Assembly (NCBI GenBank): GCA_000980495.1
Contig: LARN01000015.1
Span: 1-64,000 of the forward strand
Origin: Acinetobacter sp. N54.MGS-139
GTDB lineage: Bacteria > Pseudomonadota > Gammaproteobacteria > Burkholderiales > Burkholderiaceae_F
DNA: 64,000 bases
Direction of reading: 5' to 3'
A program made the position numbers and the translations under genes. The notes below the pieces were generated by a model that had not been told where the DNA came from, made no database searches, and was given only the letters and a program-made list of their open reading frames with translations. Below, piece after piece: positions 1 through 8,379 of the stretch (the first letter of the stretch is position 1; every line of letters begins with the position of its first letter).

Positions 1-98
1 CGGTCTAAAGTCTCCAGGAACTTTGTTCTTCTGGCACCGCCCAGCTGCGGTGAGGTTTCTGCAAATAAATCAGCGAATGTGGGGGCTTTAATCTTCAT
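1..98 (-). CDS. 5' end of a truncated CDS, possibly an IS5-like transposase
   Basis: An ATG at 98 on the minus strand opens a frame with no stop that runs off the left edge, giving 32 codons. It begins MKIKAPTFADLF and continues with a basic stretch (GGARRTKF) and LETLD. The pattern 'basic residues, then F-L-x-x-L-D' resembles the N-terminus of IS5/IS1182-type DDE transposases, but 32 residues are too few to assign a family. A TATAAT hexamer lies at 124-129 on the same strand, and a CACAC/GTGTG hairpin sits between it and the start. The neighbouring TnpB gene makes a mobile-element context plausible. The start is moderately secure; the product is a guess. Confidence 0.45.
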   Translation of the reverse strand, partial: MKIKAPTFADLFAETSPQLGGARRTKFLETLD

Positions 99-123
99 AG
101 TCACACTTTTCGGTAGTGTGCTA

Positions 124-129
124 ATTATA
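124..129 (-). promoter_or_regulatory. Candidate -10 box for the left-edge CDS
   Basis: On the minus strand these bases read TATAAT, about 25 bases upstream of the ATG at 98. No good -35 hexamer is visible at 16-18 bases. A 5-bp inverted repeat (CACAC/GTGTG, about 102-120) lies between this box and the start codon. Confidence 0.35.
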
Positions 130-207
130 GCATATCACCCACCTTTTGTGCAGAGGTTCCCTAAGTTTTCGTTAACATCTAATTATTACTTTATTTTTTA
201 CCCCTAA

Positions 208-1918
208 ATGCCTAGCCTTGAACGAACACTCGTGCGTCAGTTTGAGATGCCCGGTGAGACTGACAGAGTTTCACTGGATCGGATGTGTTCGTCATATGGT
301 TTTGTGGCTTCCAAATTCCTCTTTGCCTTCCAAACCAGAGAGCTTCGAGACGAGGTAAGGGACTTCCGAGCTTTTCGAAATAAACTGGTGGCAGCTCTGA
401 GTAAAAAACCTGTTGAATTTAATCAGAGACTCGCGGACTTGAGAACTAACGGCAAAGCGGCGGAGGTAAGTCTGCTTACTTTACTCCGGGAACTTAAAGA
501 GACGCCAGGGCCTCACCTGCAGGCGTGTCACTGGAAATTGGCTTTGGAAGAAACCTCCAAAATGGCCTTGACGCATTGGAAGAGCGTCATTGCAGAAGCC
601 AAAAGGAAGCTTGCGCATACCTTAAAGCGTTTTAACGATCAGGATCGTCATTACGCGTGCTGGCTGCTTTGTGGCGTAAACCGTCAGTTTTTTGAACTGT
701 TAGACGGAAGAATCCCGGTTCCGAATCCCGAAGTATCTTTCGATCGGAACTATTGTCTCAGCTACGATCGGCCGCTTTCTTCAAAGACACTTCGGTCAAT
801 CGCGGGAGTTGTAAGACGAACCGTTAATAAGGTTAGAAGAGACAGCGTCTGTTATCCGCGAACGCAAGCTTTTCACAACCGCATTGACTTTGATGCAAGC
901 TGCTATACAGTCAGATCAACGGAAGATGCTCAATTTCTTGAGCTTATGTCACTGCAGCCCGGTAAAAGAATCTCCCTTCGGCTTAAAGGCAGAAGCAAGA
1001 TCCGCGGAACGCTCCAGCTGATACGTGATACTGCGGGTACTTACTCGCTAAGAGTGTACGTGCCTCAGCAATGTGAAGAAAAAAGAAAGACCGGCACCGT
1101 CATTGGAATCGATCTCGGCTACACAGAGATGATGGCTACGAGTGAACAGGAACTTCTTGGGACGGATCTGGGACAATACTTTTCTGCTATTTCAGACAAA
1201 CGACGAAAAAACAGCGAAGGCCGAAATCGCATGCATTCGCTCTTTCGCAATCTTTTGAAGAAGCCTAACAAGGACAATCTCGCTAAGGCAGAGCGGATAC
1301 GAAAACATAACCTCGGCAGAAAGAAGCAGCGGGCCAGATATATCCGTGATATCGGAGTTATTAAGACTATCGTTAACAGAGAGCTAAATCTTCTATTTAC
1401 TCGGAAGAAAAACCCGATCAAAGAGATTGTCGTTGAAGACTTAAGCGCTCGCATGAAGGTTCATTTCGGAAAGAAATGGAACCGACGGCTAAGCGGCTGG
1501 ATGCGAGGATACCTACAGGAGAGAATCAGATATAAAGCAAAGAAGTTTGGGATTGAAGTAAGCGAAGTTAACCCTGCTCACAGTTCTAGGGAATGCCCCC
1601 CGGTGTCACTACACGGGCAAAAAGAACCGACTAGGTGATTCATTTAAGTGCTCGCAATGCGGGTACCACGGACATGCTGACTTGGTTGCTGCGTTAAACA
1701 TACTCGGCCATCTGGGGGATAAGGAGGTCCGTATAGGAATACCTCCGTCTCGGGTGAAAGCAGTACTGGATGGTCGTTACGTCGGTTGGAAATCATTAAA
1801 CCATACCGTTTCCGACAAGACTTTAGATGCGGCGCGTGTTGTGGACGAATCTCCCCGTTCAGCCTCATCGAAGAGCGAACTGAGAAGCAATGTACAGGTT
1901 TGTATAGCTTCCAGATAA
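208..1918 (+). pseudogene. tnpB: TnpB-family RuvC nuclease (IS200/IS605-type), one-base frameshift
   Basis: TnpB proteins are RNA-guided RuvC nucleases carried by IS200/IS605-type elements. The first frame runs 208-1638 (476 aa). A run of six C at 1596-1601 then throws it out of frame; reading five C restores the family ending to a stop at 1918, about 570 aa in all. Across both frames the RuvC residues are present: Asp in GIDLG (codon at 1111), Glu in VVEDLS (codon at 1435) and Asp in HADLVAA (codon at 1679). The zinc ribbon pairs CPRC (1594-1606) and CSQC (1649-1660) are also there; the shift falls inside the first pair. About 300 residues precede the first RuvC motif, longer than the 350-450 aa of a usual TnpB would allow. 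No TnpA is adjacent. The lesion may be real, a sequencing error or, least likely, recoding. Confidence 0.8.
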
Positions 1919-1929
1919 CGGAGATGAGA

Positions 1930-2694
1930 TTAGTTTTCGCGGCGCAGACACTCGAGAAAGAAATTGTCGTATTCATCAACGTTCACCGGCTCTTTTGACG
2001 AAAGAAGCGGCCCTTTGCTCTCGTTGAAGAATTCGTCTATGAACTTATCGACAGCGACAAAATGGTCACCTGTAGTCCTTTCTTTTTCTTCGGCTTTAAT
2101 TTTGAGGAGTTCTTGGAATTCGGCATAGAAGGGCGTCCCGGGGACAAGAATCCCTTCATAAACTTCTTTGAAAAGTACCGGAGGAATAGTTTTCTTTTGT
2201 TTGATCCATTCGCATGCCAATACTGAACGCAGGACGTGAAGATATTTTTTAGGTTTTACGCTTTCGCCTGTGAGATAGGCTTTGAAGTTATTCTTGGCCA
2301 GTCCGAAGTATCCCCGATAAAGTGCATTAAAGTCGGAGTGCTCGTTGAAAAGCTTAACGAGATTTTCTCTCAGCCAAGGGTTGTCTTTATAAACAATAGG
2401 AGAACGGACCCATTCAATGAGCGGCGCGTTTCCTTTCATCAAAAGCTTTAGTGCCTTCTGTAAATCCCAGCCAACAAAATCTTTGACTTCATCAATCGGG
2501 CCTTCTATCACGTCCCGTTCGGAGAATAACTTCAGATACGATTCAACAGGTCGAATATAGAGGTAGCGGACATCGTAATCGGAATCCGGCGAAGGAAAGC
2601 CCCAGGCTCTGGATCCGGATTCGCAGGCGTAGAGAATTTTGACGTTGTTCTGTGCTTCAATTTGGTCCAAGGTTTTCAGGATTTCTTTTTGCAT
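1930..2694 (-). CDS. Predicted nucleotidyltransferase (COG3541-like), third gene of the hip operon
   Basis: A 254-residue protein with the minimal nucleotidyltransferase signature near residues 26-43: G-S-R-A-W-G-F, then S-D-Y-D-V-R. This gives the GS motif and the D-x-D metal-binding pair of the DNA polymerase beta superfamily. It resembles COG3541 (YcgL/RlaP-like) proteins, which are thought to transfer a nucleotide to RNA or protein; the target here is unknown. The gene starts 12 bases after hipA on the same strand, so the three genes hipB-hipA-this one are probably co-transcribed. It ends 11 bases from the convergent tnpB stop. The superfamily call is firm. A role as extra toxin, modifier or repair enzyme linked to HipBA is inference from position only. 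Confidence 0.75.
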   Translation of the reverse strand: MQKEILKTLDQIEAQNNVKILYACESGSRAWGFPSPDSDYDVRYLYIRPVESYLKLFSERDVIEGPIDEVKDFVGWDLQKALKLLMKGNAPLIEWVRSPIVYKDNPWLRENLVKLFNEHSDFNALYRGYFGLAKNNFKAYLTGESVKPKKYLHVLRSVLACEWIKQKKTIPPVLFKEVYEGILVPGTPFYAEFQELLKIKAEEKERTTGDHFVAVDKFIDEFFNESKGPLLSSKEPVNVDEYDNFFLECLRREN

Positions 2695-2706
2695 ACGTTA
2701 ATTCTC

Positions 2707-3960
2707 CTATTTCAGCCACTTGTCGATTCGTGGTCCGAAAGTATCGATATCTCGCTGAGGGAGAGAGAATCTTTTTGCTTCCGTGCGCCAAGAAGCCATA
2801 GCCGTCTTTATGCTGTCGATAATACTTTTTGCAGTGTTTTGAGAAATCATAAAGTCAGGAGCGGCATCCAGTAGAAGTCCTAAATCGGCTTCATTCGTGG
2901 AACGATTGATCAACAGACTCTGCTGTTCTGATGTTGTTGGATTGATGTCATAGGCAGGAGAAAGCTCCCAGCCCTTCTCAGTAAGCAGGAAACCGTGATT
3001 GCGGAAATGGTCGTCCGCGTTACCGATGATGATGTAAAAGGCCACGCGACGATAAAGTTCTTCAAGATTCCGTTCAATGTTGCTGCCGTGCTGAATAATG
3101 AAATCAACGATGTCGAGATAGCCGTAGCCGGATGAAGCATTATCACCATCGTTCAACCCGAGCAGTGTTAGAGCAGAGGCAAAATGTATTCGCTTTCCGT
3201 CATTGGTTCTATCAAACCGCCTCGACAAAAGCAAATGGTAGTTGCTGGCGGAAACGGTTTTTGTCGCTGCGGCATTAATTCCGGCTTTTTTTGCTAAATA
3301 GTGGGAAAAATGCTCCCACTGCGCGACATCATGGTTATCTTTTCGAGAAGGAAATTTTGCGACAGTTAACTTTCCGTCCTCATCAAGGACAGAAGCTTTC
3401 GGGCGGGCTCCTCCTAATGAAGTACCCGGGTGAATTAATTGGTTGATCCACTTTTCCTTTGGCAAAATGCTTTTCGCTTCGCTCGCTTCTATCTCGTGCG
3501 CGGCCAACATCAATTCATTTATTTTTGTGAAAGGAGGCACTCGAAAATCCGTTTCGCAATTAATGAAGTCGCCGCCCGGTGTTTCGGCAAACCTGAAACT
3601 TCCCATGCGAGAGGCGTCGTCTATGCCTTTCAGCAGGTCAAAAGATGTCAGTCTCCTTACCGCTCTTTTTTCTTCTGCGGCTTTCAGTTGTTCTCTTCGA
3701 AGCAAAAGAGTTCTCCCCCAACGGTCTGGCAATGCGTCAGAAAAGCAGGAAAAAATGTCTTTTTGAGGCTGTGTGTATTGGACACCCGGAAAGTTTTGCA
3801 GGTCTTCGCTCAAAAAAACGTTTGGATGGGCAGACAGCCACTTCTTGGAATAGCTGAAGCCGTAAGTTGCATTTCCGCGAATTGACTCAAAGGATAGCTC
3901 TCCGATGAGCTCCGGGCGTTCGAGCCAGTCGAAATCTCCATAAACAAAAAGCTTGTCCAT
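2707..3960 (-). CDS. hipA: HipA-family serine/threonine kinase toxin
   Basis: HipA toxins are kinases; E. coli HipA phosphorylates glutamyl-tRNA synthetase and induces persistence. This 417-aa protein has the usual length and the family landmarks: G-T-S-L-G-G-A-R-P-K-A-S at 179-190 (nucleotide-binding loop), L-S-R-R-F-D-R around 245-251, the catalytic loop G-N-A-D-D-H-F-R-N at 313-321, and A-Y-D-I-N-P-T at 336-342 carrying the metal-binding Asp. All key residues are present, so it should be active. The ATG at 3960 lies 3 bases after hipB, the standard antitoxin-first order. The third gene follows after 12 bases. The target in this organism cannot be read from sequence. Confidence 0.92.
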   Translation of the reverse strand: MDKLFVYGDFDWLERPELIGELSFESIRGNATYGFSYSKKWLSAHPNVFLSEDLQNFPGVQYTQPQKDIFSCFSDALPDRWGRTLLLRREQLKAAEEKRAVRRLTSFDLLKGIDDASRMGSFRFAETPGGDFINCETDFRVPPFTKINELMLAAHEIEASEAKSILPKEKWINQLIHPGTSLGGARPKASVLDEDGKLTVAKFPSRKDNHDVAQWEHFSHYLAKKAGINAAATKTVSASNYHLLLSRRFDRTNDGKRIHFASALTLLGLNDGDNASSGYGYLDIVDFIIQHGSNIERNLEELYRRVAFYIIIGNADDHFRNHGFLLTEKGWELSPAYDINPTTSEQQSLLINRSTNEADLGLLLDAAPDFMISQNTAKSIIDSIKTAMASWRTEAKRFSLPQRDIDTFGPRIDKWLK

Positions 3961-3963
3961 GAC

Positions 3964-4284
3964 TTATCCTTTCTTAGAAGCCCGTTTACGGTGCTTGAGG
4001 CTGAGGTCTTGCAGCGTACGCCCTAGGACATCCTCCTTAGCTAACTGCAAAATATCGTCATCGAGCTGCAGCGCATAGAGGACACGGAGGTAAATCCCGA
4101 TTGAGACAGTGGGAGATCCTTTTTCAATTCGATTGATCGTCAACGGGGAACAAGTGGCTCGCTCAGCTACTTGAGCAATTGAGAGGTCGCGCCTTAACCG
4201 AGCAAGTTTGATCTGTTCTCCGACGATTGCCATTTTTTGTTCTAACTTTCGCGGGAGCTTGGTTCCCATGGTGTTTTTAGGCAT
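3964..4284 (-). CDS. hipB: HipB-like XRE-family antitoxin
   Basis: A 106-aa helix-turn-helix protein. HipB-type antitoxins bind and neutralise HipA and repress their own operon. The XRE HTH lies around residues 28-83 (R-R-D-L-S-I-A-Q-V-A-E-R-A, then T-I-N-R-I-E-K-G). The start is the ATG at 4284; the basic N-terminus includes K-L-P-R-K-L-E-Q-K. It is the first gene of a tight operon with hipA 3 bases downstream. A 7-bp inverted repeat at 4318-4343 just upstream is a candidate autoregulatory operator. The region is visibly AT-rich compared with the housekeeping part of the window, in keeping with horizontal acquisition. Confidence 0.88.
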   Translation of the reverse strand: MPKNTMGTKLPRKLEQKMAIVGEQIKLARLRRDLSIAQVAERATCSPLTINRIEKGSPTVSIGIYLRVLYALQLDDDILQLAKEDVLGRTLQDLSLKHRKRASKKG

Positions 4285-4317
4285 ATCTAACCAATCAAAT
4301 AATATACATAAATTTAA

Positions 4318-4343
4318 TTAATCTTTATTTTATGATAGATTAA
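4318..4343. promoter_or_regulatory. Inverted repeat upstream of hipB, candidate operator
   Basis: TTAATCT (4318-4324) and AGATTAA (4337-4343) form a perfect 7-bp inverted repeat with a 12-base AT-rich spacer. It lies 34-59 bases upstream of the hipB start, where a self-repressing antitoxin would be expected to bind. It does not match the E. coli HipB TATCC-N8-GGATA operator. Confidence 0.4.
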
Positions 4344-4424
4344 CGTGAAATTCCAGTTTGTACCTTGGCAAACAATCTATTTCAAACAAATAGGAGCATT
4401 ATCTATACCCAACCAGAGAAGCAG

Positions 4425-4457
4425 AAAAAGCCGGCCTGTTTAATACGGGCCGGCTTT
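4425..4457 (-). terminator. Rho-independent terminator after locus 1
   Basis: A GC-rich inverted repeat (GCCGGCC/GGCCGGC, loop about 11 bases) is followed on the minus strand by a T-run (4425-4429 read as TTTTT). It sits 18 bases after the porin stop and closes the locus 1 operon. Confidence 0.85.
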
Positions 4458-4474
4458 CAAGGAAGAAAATCAGA

Positions 4475-5176
4475 TTAGAAGTTGTGACTGATACCTAAAC
4501 AAGCTGTCCAAGAGTTGAAGTCTTCGTCGTTCTTAAGATATTTGTTGGCTTTGCCGTAACCTGCATAAGCATAGAGCTGTGTTCTCATGCTAAGCGGATA
4601 TTCATAGACGGTTCCAACGGAGTAGATGTTGTACTTCTGGTTGTCTTCGTTAACTTTGCCATGAGCGTAGTTGCCTTGAAGTTTCCATTCGCCGCCGAAA
4701 ACCATGTATCCGATAGCAGCGGTAACAGCATGTTGTGTCACACCGGAAGCGCTCAAACCTGTCGGGGCGGCCTTCCAAGCCGGCATCATCTGACTGCCTT
4801 TTGCGTACTGGTAACCTGCCCAGAACGTCCAGTCACCGAAGCCCTGCTGACCGCCTAATGTCACAAGATAAGTCTTATCGGCATTCAAGTCTTTGTTGTC
4901 ATACATTTCGACCATGACACTGAAAACGGTTTCGTTTTTGTTGAAATCTAAACCGATACCGTAGTAGTGGTCGTTATGACTCCACTTCTGTTCATCTCCG
5001 CCGATACCGTTGGAATACATTGCGGTAACGGTAGTGTTTGCAAATTCCGGGCTCTTGTAGATAACCATGTTATCCATTCTGTCGGAAGTCACAAACACGC
5101 CGGCTACGTTGCCGTCAGTGTAGTAAGAGGTCCAAAGAGCGGAGCCGTGAAGAATAGTGTAAGTTCCGCAGTCAGA
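4475..5176 (-). pseudogene. Gram-negative porin, 5'-truncated (locus 1)
   Basis: The C-terminal part of a Burkholderiales-type trimeric porin. Reading upstream of the internal Met at 5098, porin sequence continues in frame (SDCGTYTILHGSALWTSYY) to about 5176, where it meets lyase sequence. It matches the locus 2 porin at the corresponding place (SDCGTYNILHGSSLWTSYY). It ends in the outer-membrane insertion signal, a strand with C-terminal Phe (S-H-N-F). Compared with the locus 2 porin, about 110-130 N-terminal residues including the signal peptide are missing. Without a signal peptide it cannot reach the outer membrane, so the remnant should be non-functional. The terminator at 4425-4457 follows. 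The cause is the deletion described for the lyase upstream. Confidence 0.88.
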
Positions 5177-6470
5177 ACGATGTTGGCAAATCCGTCGCTG
5201 CCCTTGTTTTCTTTAGCAACGAGGTATGTCGGCAGGCCGGTTCTGTGGTCGTCAACCAGCTGAGTCGTTCTCCATGCAGAGATGTGCATGACTTGACCGA
5301 GAGCCTTTGTGAGGCTTTCCATCTGAAGCGCAAGCTGGGTATTGTCAAAGTTAGAGCAGGAGTTAACGTAAACCGTCGGTTTGCCGGCTCTCATTTCGTC
5401 TAAGACTTCGGCATTGCTGTACCAGCGGTCGTTCTTAGCTTCGGTATTGACAATCGGGTTGTCAGTAGTGTGATTGATCGCGGTATTCAGAAGACCCTTA
5501 GTTTGGTTGAGTTCTTCCATAGCGGCAGCCAGGATATAACCTGCAGATCTGAAGCTCAGCGGATCCTGGAGGTAACGCTTGGCGTCTTTCTTCCAGAGGT
5601 AGGAACCTTTCAGGTTTGCAAGAACTGCTTCAGCGGCTTCATGTCCCTGAGGCCAGCCTTTGGTTTCAACAGTATGCCAAAGGAACGGCGATACGTTTCC
5701 GTTCAATGCTTCTAAGCTGGAAGCAATAACGACCGGACTTAAAGCGAGGTAGTGTTCTGCTTTCTTAACAGCAGCAATGGATTGAGCTTCGGCTACGTTG
5801 CTGTTGGAGAGGATGGAGATACCGTCCATACCGAAAGGATGATAGGGCTGGAGTTTGAGCTGTTTACGTACCTGAGCGGCGGGAACGCGCTTGCCTTGGT
5901 AGCTGACGTCCCATTCACCCATAAGAGCCAAGCCGATATGGGTGGCCATGCTCAAGTCGTTGGCGCCTTCAGAACCGCGGGAGGGAATCAACGGGCAGAC
6001 GTCATTGTTGATGTATTCCTGGAAAGCATTGGCGGCGGCTTCGCTCATGCCGGTGTAGCCGGCAGCCATCTGGTTAAGACGGATAACCATGGCCATCTTG
6101 GAGATTCTGTCATCGAAGTAAGGTTCGAGACCGGCAGCTTGAATACGCATCTGGCGTTCGTTGAACTTAATCGAAGCGCTGCGGTTCGGTTCGGCTTCTA
6201 CAGAGGCGCCGGCAACTTTCTGGTCCTTCAAAGCACCGTAGTTGACGGTTAAACCGTAAATATCGCGGCCGTCTGTTGCGGCATCAATCGGAGCTTTGTA
6301 AGAGGCTTTAATTCTTGCCCAGCCTTCGGGCGTGACAGCAACTTTTTCTCCGGGAGCGGAAATCGCCCAAAGTTCGTCCACGGTCAGTGTACGGCCGTCA
6401 AGATTATGGGTGGCGGCAAAGGACAAAGGCGCAATTGCAAGAAGGTTGAGATAACAAGCGGTTTTTTCAT
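5104..6470 (-). pseudogene. HAL/PAL-fold lyase of locus 1, frameshifted at the start and fused to the porin
   Basis: The uninterrupted frame (6426-5104, 440 aa) matches the locus 2 lyase through ENKGSDGFANI. At about 5176-5181 it then runs out of frame through porin sequence for 24 residues. About 120 C-terminal residues are lost relative to locus 2. The natural start is probably the ATG at 6470, preceded by AAGGAGAA. From there the frame stops after 28 codons, because one base is wrong in the signal peptide. Adding an A to the A6 tract after the ATG, or dropping a base in CTTCTT, gives a hydrophobic leader ending PLSFA. Where true HALs have the MIO triad Ala-Ser-Gly this protein has Ala-Asn-Asp (GSEGAND, residues 151-157 of the long frame). 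Tyr of I-Y-G and Arg of Q-D-P-L-S-F-R are kept. Two independent lesions make it a pseudogene, if the sequence is right. Confidence 0.85.
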
Positions 6471-6500
6471 GAGAGTTCTCCTTGGTTTATCCAGATTTGA

Positions 6501-6854
6501 TTATCTGAAGTTGGACCATTGGGTTTGATGACAATTACTGCATAAATCTTGACTGGCTTTGTGTTCGGAGTGGCAAACGACACAGTCGACCGTGTTTCCG
6601 TAGTGAGCGGACTGATGCGGATATTTATCCTGCGGGTTGGCCTTTGTCTTAATTTGCGCCATAGGTCCGTGGCAGCTTTCACATTTTTGAGTGGAAGGCT
6701 TCGTAAATTCAGTCGTGTTGTCGTGGCAGGTCGAGCACTGCATTTGAGCGGCCATACTGTGCTTCATCGGCATTCCGGCAAGAGTCGGAGCGTCGGCAGC
6801 GAAAGCAGAGCAAGAAAGCAGGGCAGCAAAGAGCGGAATAAAGAATTTTTTCAT
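6501..6854 (-). CDS. Periplasmic tetraheme cytochrome c (locus 1)
   Basis: A 117-aa exported cytochrome with four C-x-x-C-H heme sites (CSTCH, CESCH, CVVCH, CSNCH) and extra His residues for axial ligation (MPMKHSM, YPHQSAHYG). It resembles the NapC/flavocytochrome c3-type tetraheme domain, which in Shewanella fumarate reductase is fused to the flavoprotein; here it is a separate subunit. I chose the ATG at 6854 over an upstream start because it opens a clear signal peptide (MKKFFIPLFAALLSCSAFA, then ADAP). It lies one base after the flavoprotein stop, so the two are translationally linked. Expected role: carry electrons from a membrane quinol dehydrogenase to the flavoprotein. Confidence 0.9.
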   Translation of the reverse strand: MKKFFIPLFAALLSCSAFAADAPTLAGMPMKHSMAAQMQCSTCHDNTTEFTKPSTQKCESCHGPMAQIKTKANPQDKYPHQSAHYGNTVDCVVCHSEHKASQDLCSNCHQTQWSNFR

Positions 6855-6855
6855 G

Positions 6856-8379
6856 TTAGTTCCCCTGTGCTTTGAGGTAAGCGGCAGCGTTGCGGCCGGC
6901 TTCCAGTCCGAATACCATGCAGTCAACGGAAGAGCATCCTCCGAGACGGTCCATACCATGGACGCCTCTGGTTACTTCGCCGGCTGCATACAGTCCGGGA
7001 ATCGGAGCAAGTGTTGTCGTCGAAAGAACTTCCGATCTCGGATTGACGGCGATACCGCCCATGCAATAGTGAAGTTTCGGTGTTAGACGCATTGCATAGA
7101 AGGGTGCTTTCAAAGGCTGTTTCACATCAAGAGGCTTGGCAAACGGATCTTTCTGGGTTCCGGCAACGATCTTGTTGTATTCATCGACCTGCTGCTGCAG
7201 GGCTTTGAGCGGGATGTCGTAGGCTTTAGCAAGATCAGCCAGTGTTTCGTAACGGAAGACGGTTTTGTCTCGATAGGCAGCTTGGAAGCCTTCCGCGTGT
7301 TCTGTAGTCTTTTCACCGCAGAAGACAACGGGATAGTTGATCTTGTCAGGGGTGCTCTCGCTTAAGACGTTGAGTTCGGTATCAGCGCGAGTGCGACGGT
7401 CGGCAAGTTCATTCATGAAGCGGCGTCCGGTCTTAGGATTGACGGCCATGCCTTCGGCAAAGGCGTAGTCAGCGAAGAAGCTTCCGGGGCCGGCGCCTTT
7501 TTCATCAGGGGAAGCCCACGGTCCTAACTGATACATATCGAGCATAGAAGGCAGGCAGCCTGACTTCAGTAATGCTTTGAGCATTTCGGCAGTGGCGCCG
7601 GGCTGAGAGGTGCACTCTAAAAGCGAATAAACCGGCATGGTGGTTTTGATGAAGTCTTTATCTTGGCCCCAGCCGCCAGTGGCGATGACGACGCCTCCGC
7701 GAGAACCGATTCTCTGCTCTTTCTTAGAAGTACCGTCTTTCCAGTTGTAATCGCAGTTAATGAGCACTCCTGTTACTTTACCGTCCTGCATCAGGAGGTC
7801 AATGACTTGAGAGCGGTTGCGGAATTGAACGCCGTTCTTCTTGAGCCAATTATGGATAGGAACGACAATTCCGCCGCCGGAAGCTGCTTTAGGAACCATG
7901 GTGCGCGGAGCACTGTGGCCGCCCAGGCGAATGACTTTATCCATGAGTTGAACGCCGCATTCGTCGAGCATCGGGCAGATGTTGACAGCATTTTCTGCGA
8001 ATTTTTTAGCCAGGTCCGGATGGTTGAATCCGCGGCCGGCCTTTGTCATGTCGGCGACTATAAGGTCAACGGAATCCTTGATGCCTTGTTTCTGCTGTTT
8101 CGGATTTAAGGGTACGGACATAAGGCCTCCGCAGAGGCAGGAGTTGCCGCCGAAGGCTTCCATCTTGTCGAGGAGCAGAATGTCTTTGACGCCGGCTTTG
8201 AGGGCGGCGTAAGCGGCGGAAAGTCCGGCAAAGCCGCTTCCGACGATAACGAGGTCATGAATTTCATTGAAAGGCTGAAGGTTTGAGGCGGGAGCTGCAA
8301 ACGCCGATCCGGAAGCCAGACCGGTCACAGCCAGTGTTCTCAAGAAATTGCGACGACTGAATGAGGATAAGGGTTTCAT
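6856..8379 (-). CDS. Tat-exported FAD-dependent reductase, flavocytochrome c / urocanate-reductase-like (locus 1)
   Basis: A 507-aa flavoprotein of the FAD_binding_2 (fumarate reductase/KsdD) family. The N-terminus has a twin-arginine signal (SRRNFLRT) ending near AFA. The FAD dinucleotide fold follows (VIVGSGFAGLSAAYAA, about residues 44-60). The substrate region has L-G-P-W-A-S-P-D-E, F-M-N-E-L-A-D-R-R-T-R with the probable proton-donor Arg, and H-Y-C-M-G-G where fumarate reductases have H-H-T-M-G-G. It ends in the usual P-G-L-Y-A-A-G-E-V segment. There is no FMN-binding or heme domain; heme is supplied by the next gene. It probably reduces the C=C bond of an alpha,beta-unsaturated acid other than fumarate in the periplasm. 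AAGGA precedes the ATG. It is first in the operon and divergent from a TetR gene. Confidence 0.88.
   Translation of the reverse strand: MKPLSSFSRRNFLRTLAVTGLASGSAFAAPASNLQPFNEIHDLVIVGSGFAGLSAAYAALKAGVKDILLLDKMEAFGGNSCLCGGLMSVPLNPKQQKQGIKDSVDLIVADMTKAGRGFNHPDLAKKFAENAVNICPMLDECGVQLMDKVIRLGGHSAPRTMVPKAASGGGIVVPIHNWLKKNGVQFRNRSQVIDLLMQDGKVTGVLINCDYNWKDGTSKKEQRIGSRGGVVIATGGWGQDKDFIKTTMPVYSLLECTSQPGATAEMLKALLKSGCLPSMLDMYQLGPWASPDEKGAGPGSFFADYAFAEGMAVNPKTGRRFMNELADRRTRADTELNVLSESTPDKINYPVVFCGEKTTEHAEGFQAAYRDKTVFRYETLADLAKAYDIPLKALQQQVDEYNKIVAGTQKDPFAKPLDVKQPLKAPFYAMRLTPKLHYCMGGIAVNPRSEVLSTTTLAPIPGLYAAGEVTRGVHGMDRLGGCSSVDCMVFGLEAGRNAAAYLKAQGN

Noticed and set aside
1590..1610. Programmed frameshift in tnpB
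   Set aside because: A C6 run without a recognised stimulatory element or internal ribosome-binding site is poor evidence for recoding. Mutation or sequence error is simpler.
5752..6252. Antisense frame over the locus 1 lyase
   Set aside because: No similarity to any protein pattern and no initiation signal; a shadow of the lyase reading frame. The same holds for 14991-15962 over sucA/sucB and 59626-60345 over the nitroreductase.
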